Assembly (NCBI RefSeq): GCF_900230255.1
Contig: NZ_OCNJ01000003.1
Span: 42,885 to 106,884 of the forward strand
Direction of reading: 5' to 3'
DNA: 64,000 bases
Source: Caenispirillum bisanense
GTDB taxonomy: Bacteria; Pseudomonadota; Alphaproteobacteria; Rhodospirillales; Rhodospirillaceae
The notes below the pieces were generated by a model. That model had not been told where the DNA came from. It was given only the letters and a program-made list of their open reading frames with translations, and searched no databases. Positions 17,401 to 24,976 of this stretch are shown here, piece by piece (the first letter of the stretch is position 1; every line of letters starts with the position of its first letter). A program made the position numbers and the translations under genes.

Positions 17401-20050
17401 CGGCGATGCGCACGTCACCGCCGAGCGCGCCGAGGTGGCTGCGCAGCGTGATGCCGGCGCGCCGCGGCAGCAGCGCGAAGGGCAGGGGCACGAGCGAGGG
17501 GACGGCGATCATCGCCAGGATGAAGGCCGTCCAGGCGAGCACGGCCGGCAGCGGCAGGAGCCATCCGGCCGCAAGGGCGAGCAGCGCCATCGGTGCCTGC
17601 AGCGACCGCCGCAGGTTGTCGAGCATCTTCACGAGGCCGATGGGCGGCACCCGGTCCTTGTCTTTCCCGGTGCGTCCCGTGATCCACGGCAGCAACTGCC
17701 AGTCGCCCCGCACCCAGCGATGCTGGCGCTTGGCGGCGACGTCGTAGCGCGCCGGCGCGTCCTCGAACACCTCGATGTCGGAGACCAGGCCCGACCGGGT
17801 GAAGACACCCTCGAACAGGTCGTGGCTGAGCAGCGTGTCCGGCGGGACGCGCCCCTCCATCGCCCACTCGAAGGCGTCGATGTCGTAGATGCCCTTGCCG
17901 GTGTAGGAGCCCTCGCCGAACAGGTCCTGGTAGACGTCGGACACGGCGGCGGCATAGGGGTCCATGCCGCCCGGCGCCGACAGGAGAGCCTGGTAGAGCG
18001 AGCCCTCGCGGCCCATGGGCAGGCTGGTCGTCACGCGGGGCTGCAGGACGCCGTAGCCTTCGACGATCCGCTGCTCCCGCGCATGACGGCGGGGCCGGTT
18101 GAGCGGATGGGCCATCTTGCCCACCAGCCGCCGGGCCGCATCGCGCGGCAGCCTGGTGTCGGCGTCGAGCGTGATGACGTAGCGGACATCGGCGGGAACG
18201 GTGGGCGGTGCGCCGTCGCGACCCACGAAGCTGGTGTCGGTGGCGCCGCGCAGCAGGCGGTTCAGTTCGTGCAGCTTGCCGCGCTTGCGCTCCCAGCCCA
18301 TCCAGCGGCCTTCGCTGGCGTTGAACAGGCGGCGGCGGTGCAGGAGGAAGAACCGCTGGCGGCCGTCGGCGAAGGCGTGCAGGCGGTTCAGCCGCGCCAC
18401 CTCGTCCGCCGCGGCGGCGAGCATCGCGGCATCGCCTTCGCGGTCTTCCTGGTCGGCGTCCACCCCGTCGGTCAGCAGCGCGTACGACAGCTCGCCGCCA
18501 GAGTTGGACAGGTGATGGACTTCCAGCCGCTCGATCTGCTCCCGCAGATCGTCGGCGGTCGTCAGCATGGTCGGCACGGCGACCACCGTCCGCAGCGAAG
18601 CCGGAACGCCGCCTTTCAGCTCCAGCCCGGCGAGCGGCTTGGCACCGCTCGCCCGGGTCGCCACCCGCTCGACCAGGGCGGTCGCCGCGTCCATGGCGGG
18701 AAACAGCCCTGCGACGGCCAGCACGGCCAGCACCCAGAGCGGCGCGGCCGGCAGGATCAGCAGGCCGATGGCGAGAAGGACCGCCGTCGCGGCCAGGATG
18801 GCGGCGACGTAGCCGCCGACGCCCAGGCGTCCGACGATGCGGCCGCAGCGGCGCAAGGCAGGGGGCCGGAAGCCGATGTCGCGTTCGAGGACGGGGCGGC
18901 CGGCGGCGATGAGGTAGTAGCCGGGGTCGCCGTGACGGGCGTCGGTCCAGGCGTCGCCGCCGCCGGGCGGGTCTTGCCGCGCCAGGGCGATGGCGACGTC
19001 GGCGACGTCCGTTTCCGCGCGCCCGGACCCGCGGGCGAGTTCCTCGATGGCTTTGCGGTAGAGATCGCGCGTCGGGAAGTCCAGCGCCGCGAAGTCGCAG
19101 GCGGCGCGCAGGCGCTCGTCGACCAGGCTGACGCTCTCCACCACATCCGGCCATTCGGTGTTCGAGATCAGCCGCATGCTGGTGATGATGTTGCGGACCG
19201 TGACGTTGCACGCCCCCTGCCGCCGCTGCGCGTCGTGAACGACGGTGTCGATGGTGCTGTCCTGCCACCCGAGCCGCTCGTCCAGCCAGGCGCGGGCGGG
19301 CGTCACCTCGGGATCCTGGTCGCGCAGGCGCTTGGCGAGCTGACCGGCGAACACCGCCGGCAGCGGGCCGCCATGATAGCGGCCGAGCACGTCCTCGGCC
19401 GCTTCGCGCGGACGCCCGGGCCGGCCGATGAGGCGGTCGGCGACCGCGTCGGCCTCGGCCCGTTCAGCGGTCGCCTCGCCGATCTGGTCGGCGAGCCGGC
19501 GCAGGTTCTCCACCAGGATGATGCGCAGCGTGATCGCCAGCGCCCACAGTTCGCCGATGCTCAGCGGCTGCACGCGCTGATAGGCGTGTACGAAGCGGCG
19601 CAGCGTCTCGGCGTCGAACCGGCTGTCCGTGTGGGCGACGAAGGCCCAGGCGAGGCCGAACACCCGCGGATACCCGGCGAACGGGCCGTCGGCGAGCTTG
19701 GGCAGCTGGCGGTAATAGCCGGGGGGAAGGTCGTCGCGGATCTCCCGGATCTGCTCCTCGACCAGGTGATAGTTGTCGAGCAGCCACTCCGCCGCCGGTT
19801 CCACGGGCCGCCCATCGGGGCGGACGGCGCTGGCGCGGTAGGCGGCGAGGAGGGCGGCGGCATTGTCCGTCAGCCGGGTCGCCAGCGGCAGGACCGCGGC
19901 CGGCCGCGCCGTGACCGTCTGCACGGCGGCGAGCGTCTCGGCATGGCGCTCGAGCCGCTCGACGCTGAAGAGTTCCTCGCGGACGGGATCGCCGCTCGTC
20001 CAGATGGAAGACGGGGTGGTCCGGCGAAGGATACGGTCGACTGTCGACAT
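11459..20050 (-). CDS. ndvB: Cyclic beta-1,2-glucan synthase
   Basis: The 2863-residue inner-membrane protein fits the NdvB/ChvB family (about 2800 residues), which primes, elongates, cyclises and trims periplasmic cyclic beta-1,2-glucans needed for osmotic adaptation and host interaction. The membrane-embedded glycosyltransferase (GT84) region shows YVITLDADTRLPRDAARRL (about residue 625) and KRQHRWVRGDWQL (about 770), with hydrophobic segments around 400-450 and 830-970. A glycoamylase-like region follows, with TSPTNIGLYLLSAVAARDFG and AHHQGMTIVAIANTLHDG (about 1480). The C-terminal half contains GH94 phosphorylase-type domains with GTGDWNDGMNRVG (about 2520, likely acid/base aspartate), HDPGYIKGYPPGGRENGGQY and GGWTWYTGSAGWMYR. 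The ATG at 20050 has GAGG upstream. Its stop lies inside the metallopeptidase relic. Confidence 0.95.
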   Translation of the reverse strand: MSTVDRILRRTTPSSIWTSGDPVREELFSVERLERHAETLAAVQTVTARPAAVLPLATRLTDNAAALLAAYRASAVRPDGRPVEPAAEWLLDNYHLVEEQIREIRDDLPPGYYRQLPKLADGPFAGYPRVFGLAWAFVAHTDSRFDAETLRRFVHAYQRVQPLSIGELWALAITLRIILVENLRRLADQIGEATAERAEADAVADRLIGRPGRPREAAEDVLGRYHGGPLPAVFAGQLAKRLRDQDPEVTPARAWLDERLGWQDSTIDTVVHDAQRRQGACNVTVRNIITSMRLISNTEWPDVVESVSLVDERLRAACDFAALDFPTRDLYRKAIEELARGSGRAETDVADVAIALARQDPPGGGDAWTDARHGDPGYYLIAAGRPVLERDIGFRPPALRRCGRIVGRLGVGGYVAAILAATAVLLAIGLLILPAAPLWVLAVLAVAGLFPAMDAATALVERVATRASGAKPLAGLELKGGVPASLRTVVAVPTMLTTADDLREQIERLEVHHLSNSGGELSYALLTDGVDADQEDREGDAAMLAAAADEVARLNRLHAFADGRQRFFLLHRRRLFNASEGRWMGWERKRGKLHELNRLLRGATDTSFVGRDGAPPTVPADVRYVITLDADTRLPRDAARRLVGKMAHPLNRPRRHAREQRIVEGYGVLQPRVTTSLPMGREGSLYQALLSAPGGMDPYAAAVSDVYQDLFGEGSYTGKGIYDIDAFEWAMEGRVPPDTLLSHDLFEGVFTRSGLVSDIEVFEDAPARYDVAAKRQHRWVRGDWQLLPWITGRTGKDKDRVPPIGLVKMLDNLRRSLQAPMALLALAAGWLLPLPAVLAWTAFILAMIAVPSLVPLPFALLPRRAGITLRSHLGALGGDVRIAASQVALRIVFLADQAWLMIDAIARTLFRLGVSHRHLLEWVTAAQAKISPRLSLFGFYRRMSGGVLLGTAAAAVAVAVSPASWPVVLAFVVPWLAAPAIALWLSRSSAGAGRLVVSDADARELRLIGRRTWRYFETFVTPLDSMLPPDNFQEDPEPVIAHRTSPTNIGLYLLSAVAARDFGWAGTTETVERLEATLATMAKLERHRGHFFNWYDTRDLRVLEPAYVSSVDSGNLAGHLIALANACTEWTATRISDIERLGGLQVTMHLAREALERVPEGAGRLRSRLSRALDDIAEHLSPGASDEQSAEGRLRTLKPITGHAVEIAETIARGDPAAADVVYWTRALRSIITERQRDLHNIVDMPHTLTPRLLAIAATAREMALAMEFGFLLDPEKNLLSIGYSLSDNQRDASCYDLLASEARLASLFAIAKGDVGTRHWFRLGRLATPVGRGSALNSWSGSMFEYLMPSLVLRAPVGSILEQTNRLIVGRQKAHGRSLGVPWGVSESAYNARDLEFTYQYSNFGVPGLGLKRGLGNDAVVAPYATALATMVDPRGALRNFAALAKLGGRGDYGFYEALDFTARRLAEGERVAVVRAFMAHHQGMTIVAIANTLHDGCMRRRFHAEPMIQATDLLLQERMPRDAAVARPRTDENPAGAMTPAPDDQVVRRLRDGSQSPPAVHLLSNGDYSVMLTAAGSGYSRWHDLAVTRWREDAARDDCGSYVILRNADTGRTWSAGLQPTLAEPDSYDVTFGENHAEFSRRDGSLVTTMDVLVSPEDDAEVRRVTIANVGRADSVVEVTSYGEVVLAPPADDDAHPAFSKMFVETEYLPDLGALVATRRRRSRGGAEVWAAHVGVVEGVTVGDIEVETDRARFIGRDRRIGNALAVTAPGPLSGSVGTVLDPVFAMRRRLSVPAGEVARIAFWTIVAASRDELLDLIDKHRDLHAFDRARTLAWTQAQVELRHIGATTRDAAEFQRLAGYVVHADRGLRSSSGAIARGAGSQSRLWRHGISGDRPIVLVLVKDAEDMTVVREIVAAHQYWQMKRLAADLVIVNERQSSYVQDLQNGIDTMVRSARSRAGSRTPASGDIFTLRTDLMTAEDVALLRSVARIVLVAGRGSIGSQIAGASAAAALRLRPESPARPATPSGPAVDVASLDLDVFNGLGGFARNGREYVTVLAPGRQTPAPWINVVANPDFGFQASATGSGYTWAENSRENQLTPWSNDAVSDPPGEAFYVRDDATGALWSPTAQPCRDDGTYVARHGFGYCRFEHTADGIALDLLQYAPLADPVKISRLTIRNLSARPRRLSITAYVEWVLGTRRAASAPFVVTEMDEASGAMLARNPWNGEFPGRVAFADLGGRQTAWTGDRGEFIGRNGSLARPAALTGTAALSGRTGAGIDPCSALSAPVALKPGESVEIVVLIGQAASTEQAQALIAHYRAADLDAVLAEVTDHWEETLGAVQVETPDRAMDIMLNGWLLYQTIACRLWARSAFYQASGAFGFRDQLQDGMALTFIDPATTRGHLLRAAGRQFPEGDVQHWWLPATGRGVRTRISDDRVWLAFGVATYIDTSGDAAILDEIVPFLDGPEVPPGAHDAFFLPEVSDESATLFEHCARGIDQCIELTGTNGMPLIGTGDWNDGMNRVGEDGRGTSVWLGWLLIRTIALFAPFAADRDPARARRWEAHAEAVRAAIEAEGWDGDWYRRGTFDDGTPLGSTESEECRIDSIAQSWAVLSGAADPDRAARAMAAVEEHLLVPDPGLLLLFAPPFDKTSHDPGYIKGYPPGGRENGGQYSHAAMWAIMAFARLGRGDTAARVFSLLNPINHARSPERAARYKVEPYVVAADVYSVAPLTGRGGWTWYTGSAGWMYRAGIESILGLRQQGAVLHVAPCIPAAWPGFKATLRQGTTRYEITVENPDRAGSGIGSGIAAAVLDGDEVDVTAGLSVPLDGSAHCLRVVLGPAMWDAQGSRRHPQPPASVT

Positions 20051-20188
20051 TGGTTGAGCCTCTTCTACGGGCCGGTTGGAAGCGCAGAGCGCTTGGCTGA
20101 CCCGGAGGCTCGCTGGCCCAGGGGTAGGTATCCGCGCGCAAGGCGGCGGGCATGTGGCTCACGGAGAGCGACACCCGCCGCCGGCGGA

Positions 20189-20587
20189 TCAGGGGGCCGG
20201 GGTGGGGCGGTCGTCCGGCACGGCGCCGACGATGGACATACCCTCGTTCTCCGCCCGGTCGATCGCGCCGCCTTCCGCGCCGGCGCTCTCTTCCGGCTCG
20301 GCGGGAGCGGCCGGTCGCGGCGCCGGCGATGCCGCGGCGTCCAGCGCCAGGGCGATGTCGAGGTCTTCCGGTCGGACGGTCAGGCTGCGCCGGATGCCGG
20401 GCTGTGCGGCATCGGCCGGCAGGTGGACGATGGTGAGGACGCGCCGGTAGGCATGGAAAGACAGCCCTTCCAGCAACTCCTCCTCCGTCTCCACGTCGTA
20501 GGTCCCCGCCGGCAGCCTCTCTTCCGCATCGCCGAGGACGAAGGGATGCGCGAATGTGACGGTCGTACGTGTCGTGCGAGTCAGCAT
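20189..20587 (-). CDS. Conserved small hypothetical protein upstream of ndvB
   Basis: The 132-residue product starts MLTRTTRTTVTFAHPFVL at an ATG preceded by GGGAGG. Its first 75 residues look like a compact domain, including AGTYDVETEEELLEGLSFHAYRRV, a pattern seen in small uncharacterised alphaproteobacterial proteins. The rest is alanine-, proline- and glutamate-rich and probably disordered. There is no signal peptide or membrane segment. It lies 138 bp before ndvB on the same strand and could share its transcript. I do not recognise a function. Confidence 0.65.
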   Translation of the reverse strand: MLTRTTRTTVTFAHPFVLGDAEERLPAGTYDVETEEELLEGLSFHAYRRVLTIVHLPADAAQPGIRRSLTVRPEDLDIALALDAAASPAPRPAAPAEPEESAGAEGGAIDRAENEGMSIVGAVPDDRPTPAP

Positions 20588-20654
20588 GGCTGTGCCTCCC
20601 AAGGAGCCTCTCGCGCCATGGTATGCGAGAAGAATACGCACAAAACTACCGTTT

Positions 20655-20675
20655 CCGACCCTCGTTTTGGGTCGG
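20655..20675. promoter_or_regulatory. Perfect 7-bp inverted repeat in an AT-rich leader
   Basis: CCGACCC and GGGTCGG are separated by 7 bases within an AT-rich stretch (20630-20760) in front of the minus-strand gene at 20587. There is no T-run after the hairpin on either strand, so an operator is more likely than a terminator. The AT-rich block is the most promoter-like sequence for the small gene and possibly ndvB. Confidence 0.35.
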
Positions 20676-20756
20676 TACAGAAAGTATCGTAGCAAAACGC
20701 GAAAATGAACTGGAGGGATAATTGGGATATTTTTTGCGGCATTTTATTGTAGTACT

Positions 20757-21155
20757 ACGTCTTGCGTTTCTCTGCATGCCGAGGGGCCGTCTTCGGTAAC
20801 CGCCATGGCCGCCCGCTCGACGACGCGCAGATCCAGCGGGCGACCGGACCCGGGTCAGGAGGTCGGCTGCGGTGGCGGCGACGGCGCTGCGGGCCACGTG
20901 CGGCGTGGTCGCCAGGATGGCCTTCAATGCCCCGCGCACCGTGAGGCAGACCTCGACGTTGGAAGCGCCGGCTCCTGCGCCGGCTTGCGGGTCATCCAGG
21001 TGTCCAGGGTGCACACATTCGGCGTGGATGACGTTGATCGCGGTGCCCGGATCATCGACCCTGGGCGACAGCGCCCGCGACGCGATCTCGGTCAGGACGA
21101 TCAAGCGGGCAATGGCAATCGTCGGGGCGGGATAGTCCCTGTCCATCCCGATGCC
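20757..21155 (-). pseudogene. DUF2254 membrane protein remnant (copy of 42383)
   Basis: The frame contains LIVLTEIASRALSPRVDDPG and TAINVIHAECVHPGHLDD, then SNVEVCLTVRGALKAI and ATAADLLTRVRSP. These match, in order, residues of the intact DUF2254 protein at 42383-43696 (VVLNEIASRALSPGVNDPG, GNVEVCLEVCEALQAI, ETAVDLLARARS). The segment between the first and second block is shortened by about 30 codons, and the whole N-terminal membrane half is absent; the antiporter gene now occupies that position. The tail reads out of frame into low-complexity sequence. It is a relic, not a gene. Confidence 0.8.
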
Positions 21156-21159
21156 GTGA

Positions 21160-22488
21160 CTACCGAACGGAGCGGTCGGAGCGCCGCGAGACCAGGCGAT
21201 CGAGCAGGAAACTGGTCATGCCGTGGATGACCGCGGATGCGAAGACCGCGTATGCGACGAGGGCCCACAGCTGGTTTTCGTTGATGAACTCCATGTGTCC
21301 GGCAGCATAGGCGATGTAGTAGATGGAGCCGATGCCCCGCACTCCGAAGAAGCCGACGATCCAGCGATCGCGCGAGGTGAGGTCGGTGCCGACCATCGAC
21401 AGCCAGCCGGCCACCGGGCGGATCAGCAGCAGCAGGCTGAAGCCGATCACCGAGTGACGCCAGTCCAGCGCCGGCCAGAGCGCCGGCAGGGTGCTGCCGA
21501 CGAGCACCAGCAGGATTGCCGTCAGGGCATGCTCGATCGCTTCGCTGAACAGGTGCAGTTGGCGATGGAACTGGTGTCGCTCCTGAACCCGGCGGCACAC
21601 CAGACCGGCCATGAACACCCCGATGAAGCCGTAGCCCTCGGCCATCTCGACGAGGCCGTAGCAGAAAAGTACCGCCGCCAAGGCGATCACGCCGGGGCCG
21701 CTTTTCTCGATGGCGCGGGCACCCCAGGGCGAGAACAGGCTCCTGCCGAGCAGCCATCCCACGCCGGCGCCCAGCGCCACGCCGACGGAGATGCGATAGA
21801 GGAGGTCGCGCAGGACCCAGTCCGAGAGCCATCCCGACGGATCCCCGCCGAGCGCCGCGACGAGAATGCCCAGGTGCACGAAGGGGAAGGCGAGCCCGTC
21901 GTTCAGGCCGGCCTCCGCCGTCAGGGTGAAGCGCACGGGGTGCTCGTTGCCTTCCAGCGGAGGGCCCACCTGCACGTCGCCGGCGAGCACCGGGTCGGTG
22001 GGGGCGAGAACGGCACCGAGAAGCAGCGCGCCGGCCACCGTCATGCCGGCGAGGCCCCACGCCACGGTGGCGACCGCCGCGATGGTGAGAGGCATGGCCA
22101 CCAGAAGAAGGCGCACCGTCGGTCGCCAGAGGCGGTAGCTTCTGATGTTGTCGATGCGCAAACCGGTGGCGAACAGCACGATGATCACCACCAGCTCGCT
22201 GGTCAGTTCCCAGAGGTGCGGTGCCGCCGTCGGGTCGGCGGCCGCCGGCATGCCGGGGATGACCGCATAGGCCAGGCAGCCCATGATCATGAGGAGAGCG
22301 GCGTTGGGCGGGGACCTGTTGATCAACAGTCGCGGCACCCAGTAGGCCACGAAAATTGCAGTCCCTATGGCGGCCAGCAGGACATGGTACGGGGCGAAGT
22401 CGTAGGAGATGAATGTCTCTGGCGCCAAAGCGGCTCGCTCCTCAACGTATTGTCTCGGACCTGTTTTTTGCTCAGGCGGCCTTGGCAT
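21160..22488 (-). CDS. CPA1-type Na+/H+ antiporter
   Basis: The 442-residue integral membrane protein has about twelve hydrophobic segments. It carries the hallmarks of the monovalent cation:proton antiporter-1 (NhaP-like) family: LGAVLAPTDPVLAGDVQVG, then LTAEAGLNDGLAFPFVHLG with the ion-binding Asn-Asp pair, and FFGVRGIGSIYYIAYAAGH near the C-terminus. Such proteins exchange cytoplasmic Na+ or K+ for protons and help pH and salt homeostasis. The gene sits between two relics (DUF2254 on its 3' side, CheB/CheR kinase on its 5' side), so it occupies an insertion or rearrangement site. The exact start is uncertain because an earlier hydrophilic stretch (MPRPPEQKTG) has no strong ribosome site. 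Confidence 0.9.
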   Translation of the reverse strand: MPRPPEQKTGPRQYVEERAALAPETFISYDFAPYHVLLAAIGTAIFVAYWVPRLLINRSPPNAALLMIMGCLAYAVIPGMPAAADPTAAPHLWELTSELVVIIVLFATGLRIDNIRSYRLWRPTVRLLLVAMPLTIAAVATVAWGLAGMTVAGALLLGAVLAPTDPVLAGDVQVGPPLEGNEHPVRFTLTAEAGLNDGLAFPFVHLGILVAALGGDPSGWLSDWVLRDLLYRISVGVALGAGVGWLLGRSLFSPWGARAIEKSGPGVIALAAVLFCYGLVEMAEGYGFIGVFMAGLVCRRVQERHQFHRQLHLFSEAIEHALTAILLVLVGSTLPALWPALDWRHSVIGFSLLLLIRPVAGWLSMVGTDLTSRDRWIVGFFGVRGIGSIYYIAYAAGHMEFINENQLWALVAYAVFASAVIHGMTSFLLDRLVSRRSDRSVR

Positions 22489-22639
22489 CTTGTACCCGTA
22501 TGAGGCCGTGGGCCACGGGTCTTGTGGCTCGGCTTCTCGTCACCCTGCGTTAATCAGAACGAAGACGCGGTGGTGGTTCGGCCGTCGCATCGGCGTCGCT
22601 TCAGCCAAAGGCTTCGTTCGAAACCGGGCCGGCGGTGTC

Positions 22640-22838
22640 CTCCCTGGAGGGGACCGCCCCCACCGTCGGCGGAGCGCCGCTGCAGCGGCCATGAACCCCG
22701 TCGATCGCCTGTCGCGACCGGAAATGCCGGCCGTTCTCCCGCCTCCACCTGGTCAGCTGCCGGAACCTCCTGATCTGTCTGGGCCCGGCCGCCCACGGAC
22801 TGTCCGAAGCCCTTCGCGGTCTTCGCATCATAGTTTCC
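22640..22838 (+). pseudogene. Collapsed remnant of a CheB/CheR-HWE kinase and response regulator locus
   Basis: Three pieces of the intact locus at 46.8-51.0 kb are fused here. Bases 22640-22727 match the leader and tiny ORF at about 46845-46931 (MNPVDRLSRPEM here, MNSVDRLSRPEM there). Bases 22731-22796 match the CheR core at 48314-48379 (FSRLHLVSCRNLLICLGPAA against FSRLDLVSCRNLLIYLGPTA). Bases 22794-22838 match the start of the receiver gene at about 50624 (DGLSEALRGLRIIV against DGRSEALRGLRILV). Most differences in the CheR piece fall at third codon positions, so the copy was under selection before it decayed. Roughly 3.5 kb has been lost between the pieces. Confidence 0.8.
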
Positions 22839-22935
22839 GGCGATCTGCTCTTGGCGGGTGGTGATCTTGCGGAACGGCTTGAGTTTGTTGAAAAACCGTT
22901 CCACCAGGTTGCGCTGACGGTATAAGGCTCGATCG
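22838..22935 (-). mobile_element. C-terminal scrap of an IS5-family transposase
   Basis: On the minus strand the sequence reads YRQRNLVERFFNKLKPFRKI and then TTRQEQIAGNYDA. This matches the conserved C-terminal RN.VERFFNKLK region of IS5-family DDE transposases. Only about 35 codons remain; the frame then runs into the collapsed kinase relic. No inverted repeat ends were identified. The scrap sits between the relic and leuD and may mark the event that removed the rest of the kinase copy. Confidence 0.7.
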
Positions 22936-22957
22936 ACGCCGCTTCAGCCTCCCGTCC

Positions 22958-23581
22958 TCATCGGCCGCCGGACACCGCCGTCCACGGGCGCCGCACGGTG
23001 TAGCGCCGCTCCGCCTGGTCGATCTCCGCCAGCCGGGCTTCCGTTTCGCCGATGTCGTCGAGGCCGCACAGCAGGCGTCGGCGGCTGCCGGCATCCAGGG
23101 CGACCGGAAGGCGCAGGGCGCCGGCCGTCAGGACGCCCTGTTCCAGGTCGACGGTGACCGCGGCATCGGGCTCCCGCGCGAGCACGTCGGTCAGGGCGGC
23201 GTGGTCGGCTGCGGACAGTTCCACCGGCACGAGGCCGTTGCGAACGGCATTGTTGCGGAAGATGTCGGCGATGCGGGTCGACACGACCACGCGGATGCCG
23301 GCGTCCACCAGGGCGTAGACCGCCCCCTCGCGCGACGAGCCGCAGCCGAAGTTGTCGCCGGCCACCAGCACCAGCGGCGCCGGGCCCGGCGCATTGAGCG
23401 GGAAGTCGGGCTTCGGGGCGCCGTCGGCGTCGCGGCGCAGGTCGTGCAGCAGGTAATCGCCGTAGCCGGCGTCGCCGCCGCGCGGTTTGCGCAGGAAGCG
23501 GGCGGGGATGATCTGGTCGGTGTCGACGTTGTCGACGGGCAGCACGACGGCGCGGCCGGTCTCGCGGACGAAGGGGGTCAT
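22958..23581 (-). CDS. leuD: LeuD-like small subunit of an aconitase-family hydro-lyase
   Basis: The 207-residue product begins [20 protein letters not shown]. It has the small-subunit signatures [13 protein letters not shown] and [20 protein letters not shown], followed by [13 protein letters not shown]. It pairs with the LeuC-like subunit encoded immediately upstream (ATGA overlap at 23578-23581). The family isomerises or hydrates 2-/3-hydroxy acids such as isopropylmalate. Because the operon also holds a tricarboxylate transporter and faces an isocitrate-lyase-type lyase, a catabolic role (for example a dimethylmalate- or methylcitrate-like substrate) is at least as likely as leucine synthesis. 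The symbol denotes the family, not a proven substrate. Confidence 0.85.
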   Translation of the reverse strand: MTPFVRETGRAVVLPVDNVDTDQIIPARFLRKPRGGDAGYGDYLLHDLRRDADGAPKPDFPLNAPGPAPLVLVAGDNFGCGSSREGAVYALVDAGIRVVVSTRIADIFRNNAVRNGLVPVELSAADHAALTDVLAREPDAAVTVDLEQGVLTAGALRLPVALDAGSRRRLLCGLDDIGETEARLAEIDQAERRYTVRRPWTAVSGGR

Positions 23582-24960
23582 GCGGACGCCTCCTGCGGCA
23601 GAAAGGTGCGGACGTCGGTGATGCGCCCGGTGACGGCAGCGGCGGCGGCCATGGCCGGGCTCATGAGGTGGGTGCGGGCGCCCTTGCCCTGGCGGCCGGG
23701 GAAGTTGCGGTTGCTGGTGGAGGCGCAGCGCTGACCCGGCCCCACCATGTCGCCGTTCATGGCGACGCACATGGAACAGCCGCTGTCGCGCCATTCGGCC
23801 CCGGCGGCCCGGAACACCTCGGCGAGCCCTTCCGCCTCGGCCGCGGCCTTCACGGCGGTGGAGCCGGGAACGATCAGGGTGCGCACGCTCACCCGCCGGC
23901 CGCGCAGCACGGCGGCCGCCTGGCGCAGGTCGTCGAGGCGGGAGTTGGTGCACGAGCCGATGAAGGCGACGTCGACCGGCGTCCCCGCCACGGCGGCGCC
24001 CGCCGTCAGCCCCATGTACCCAAGTGCGTCGGCGAAGCGGCCGTCGGCGTCGTAGGGCACGCGCCCGTCCACCGGCGCCACCTGCTCGGGGCTGGTGCCC
24101 CAGGTGACCATGGGCGCGAGGGTGGAGGCGTCGAGCGTCACCTCGCGGTCGAAGGCGGCGTCGGGGTCGGACGGCAGGGAGCGCCACCACGCCACGGCGG
24201 CCTCCCACTCGGCGCCGGCGGGGGCATAGGGGCGGCCCTGCAGCCACGCGAAGGTGGTTTCGTCCGGCGCCACCATGCCGGACCGGGCGCCGGCCTCGAT
24301 GGTCATGTTGCAGAGCGTCATGCGGCCTTCCATGGACAGCGCCGCGACCGCCTTGCCGGCGTATTCCACGGCGTGGCCGGTGGCGCCGCCGGTGCCGATG
24401 GTGCCGATGACGTGCAGCGCCAGGTCCTTGGCGGTGACGCCGGCGGGCAGGCGGCCCTCGACGGTGACGCGCATGGTCTTCGGCCGGCGCTGCCACAGGG
24501 TCTGGGTCGCCAGCACGTGCGCCACCTCGGACGCGCCGATGCCGAAGGCGAAGGCCCCGAAGGCGCCGTGGGTGGCGGTATGGGAGTCGCCGCAGACGAT
24601 GATGGTGCCGGGCAGGGTCAGGCCCTGCTCGGGTGCGGCGACGTGCACGATGCCCTGGCGCGGATCGCCCATGCCGAACAGCGCGAGGCCGTTCTCGGCG
24701 GCGTTGCGGTCGAGCAGGGTGATCATGGTGGCGACCTCGGGGTCGCGGGCGCCGGCGGCGTGGTCGGAGGGGACGTAGTGGTCGGCGATGGCGAAGGTCG
24801 CCTGCGGCCGCCGCACCCGGCCACCGCGCGCCTTCAGCTTGCCGAACGCGTGGAACGAGCCCTCGTGGACGAAGTGGCGGTCGACCAGCAGCAGGTCCTG
24901 GTCGCCGTCGGAGGCGACCACGTGGTCGTCCCAGATCTTGTCGAGCATGGTGCGCGGCAT
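23578..24960 (-). CDS. leuC: LeuC-like large subunit of an aconitase-family hydro-lyase
   Basis: The 460-residue protein carries the iron-sulfur ligands of the aconitase family: [14 protein letters not shown] and [11 protein letters not shown] (CxxC). It also has the N-terminal [14 protein letters not shown] and [20 protein letters not shown] motifs of LeuC-type large subunits. The start [15 protein letters not shown] is normal for LeuC, and the length is typical. It lies 16 bp after tctA and overlaps leuD by four bases, so the pair is probably expressed as part of the tct operon. The context points to breakdown of an imported di- or tricarboxylate; isopropylmalate dehydratase activity is the default family function. 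Confidence 0.88.
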   Translation of the reverse strand: MPRTMLDKIWDDHVVASDGDQDLLLVDRHFVHEGSFHAFGKLKARGGRVRRPQATFAIADHYVPSDHAAGARDPEVATMITLLDRNAAENGLALFGMGDPRQGIVHVAAPEQGLTLPGTIIVCGDSHTATHGAFGAFAFGIGASEVAHVLATQTLWQRRPKTMRVTVEGRLPAGVTAKDLALHVIGTIGTGGATGHAVEYAGKAVAALSMEGRMTLCNMTIEAGARSGMVAPDETTFAWLQGRPYAPAGAEWEAAVAWWRSLPSDPDAAFDREVTLDASTLAPMVTWGTSPEQVAPVDGRVPYDADGRFADALGYMGLTAGAAVAGTPVDVAFIGSCTNSRLDDLRQAAAVLRGRRVSVRTLIVPGSTAVKAAAEAEGLAEVFRAAGAEWRDSGCSMCVAMNGDMVGPGQRCASTSNRNFPGRQGKGARTHLMSPAMAAAAAVTGRITDVRTFLPQEASA

Positions 24961-24976
24961 GGATGCGGCTCCGTCG

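Noticed and set aside
16604-20692. A 1362-codon open frame on the plus strand opposite ndvB
   Set aside because: It is the antisense shadow of a well-supported GC-rich gene: the translation is rich in Arg, His, Gly and Gln without domain motifs, while the minus strand carries clear glucan synthase signatures.
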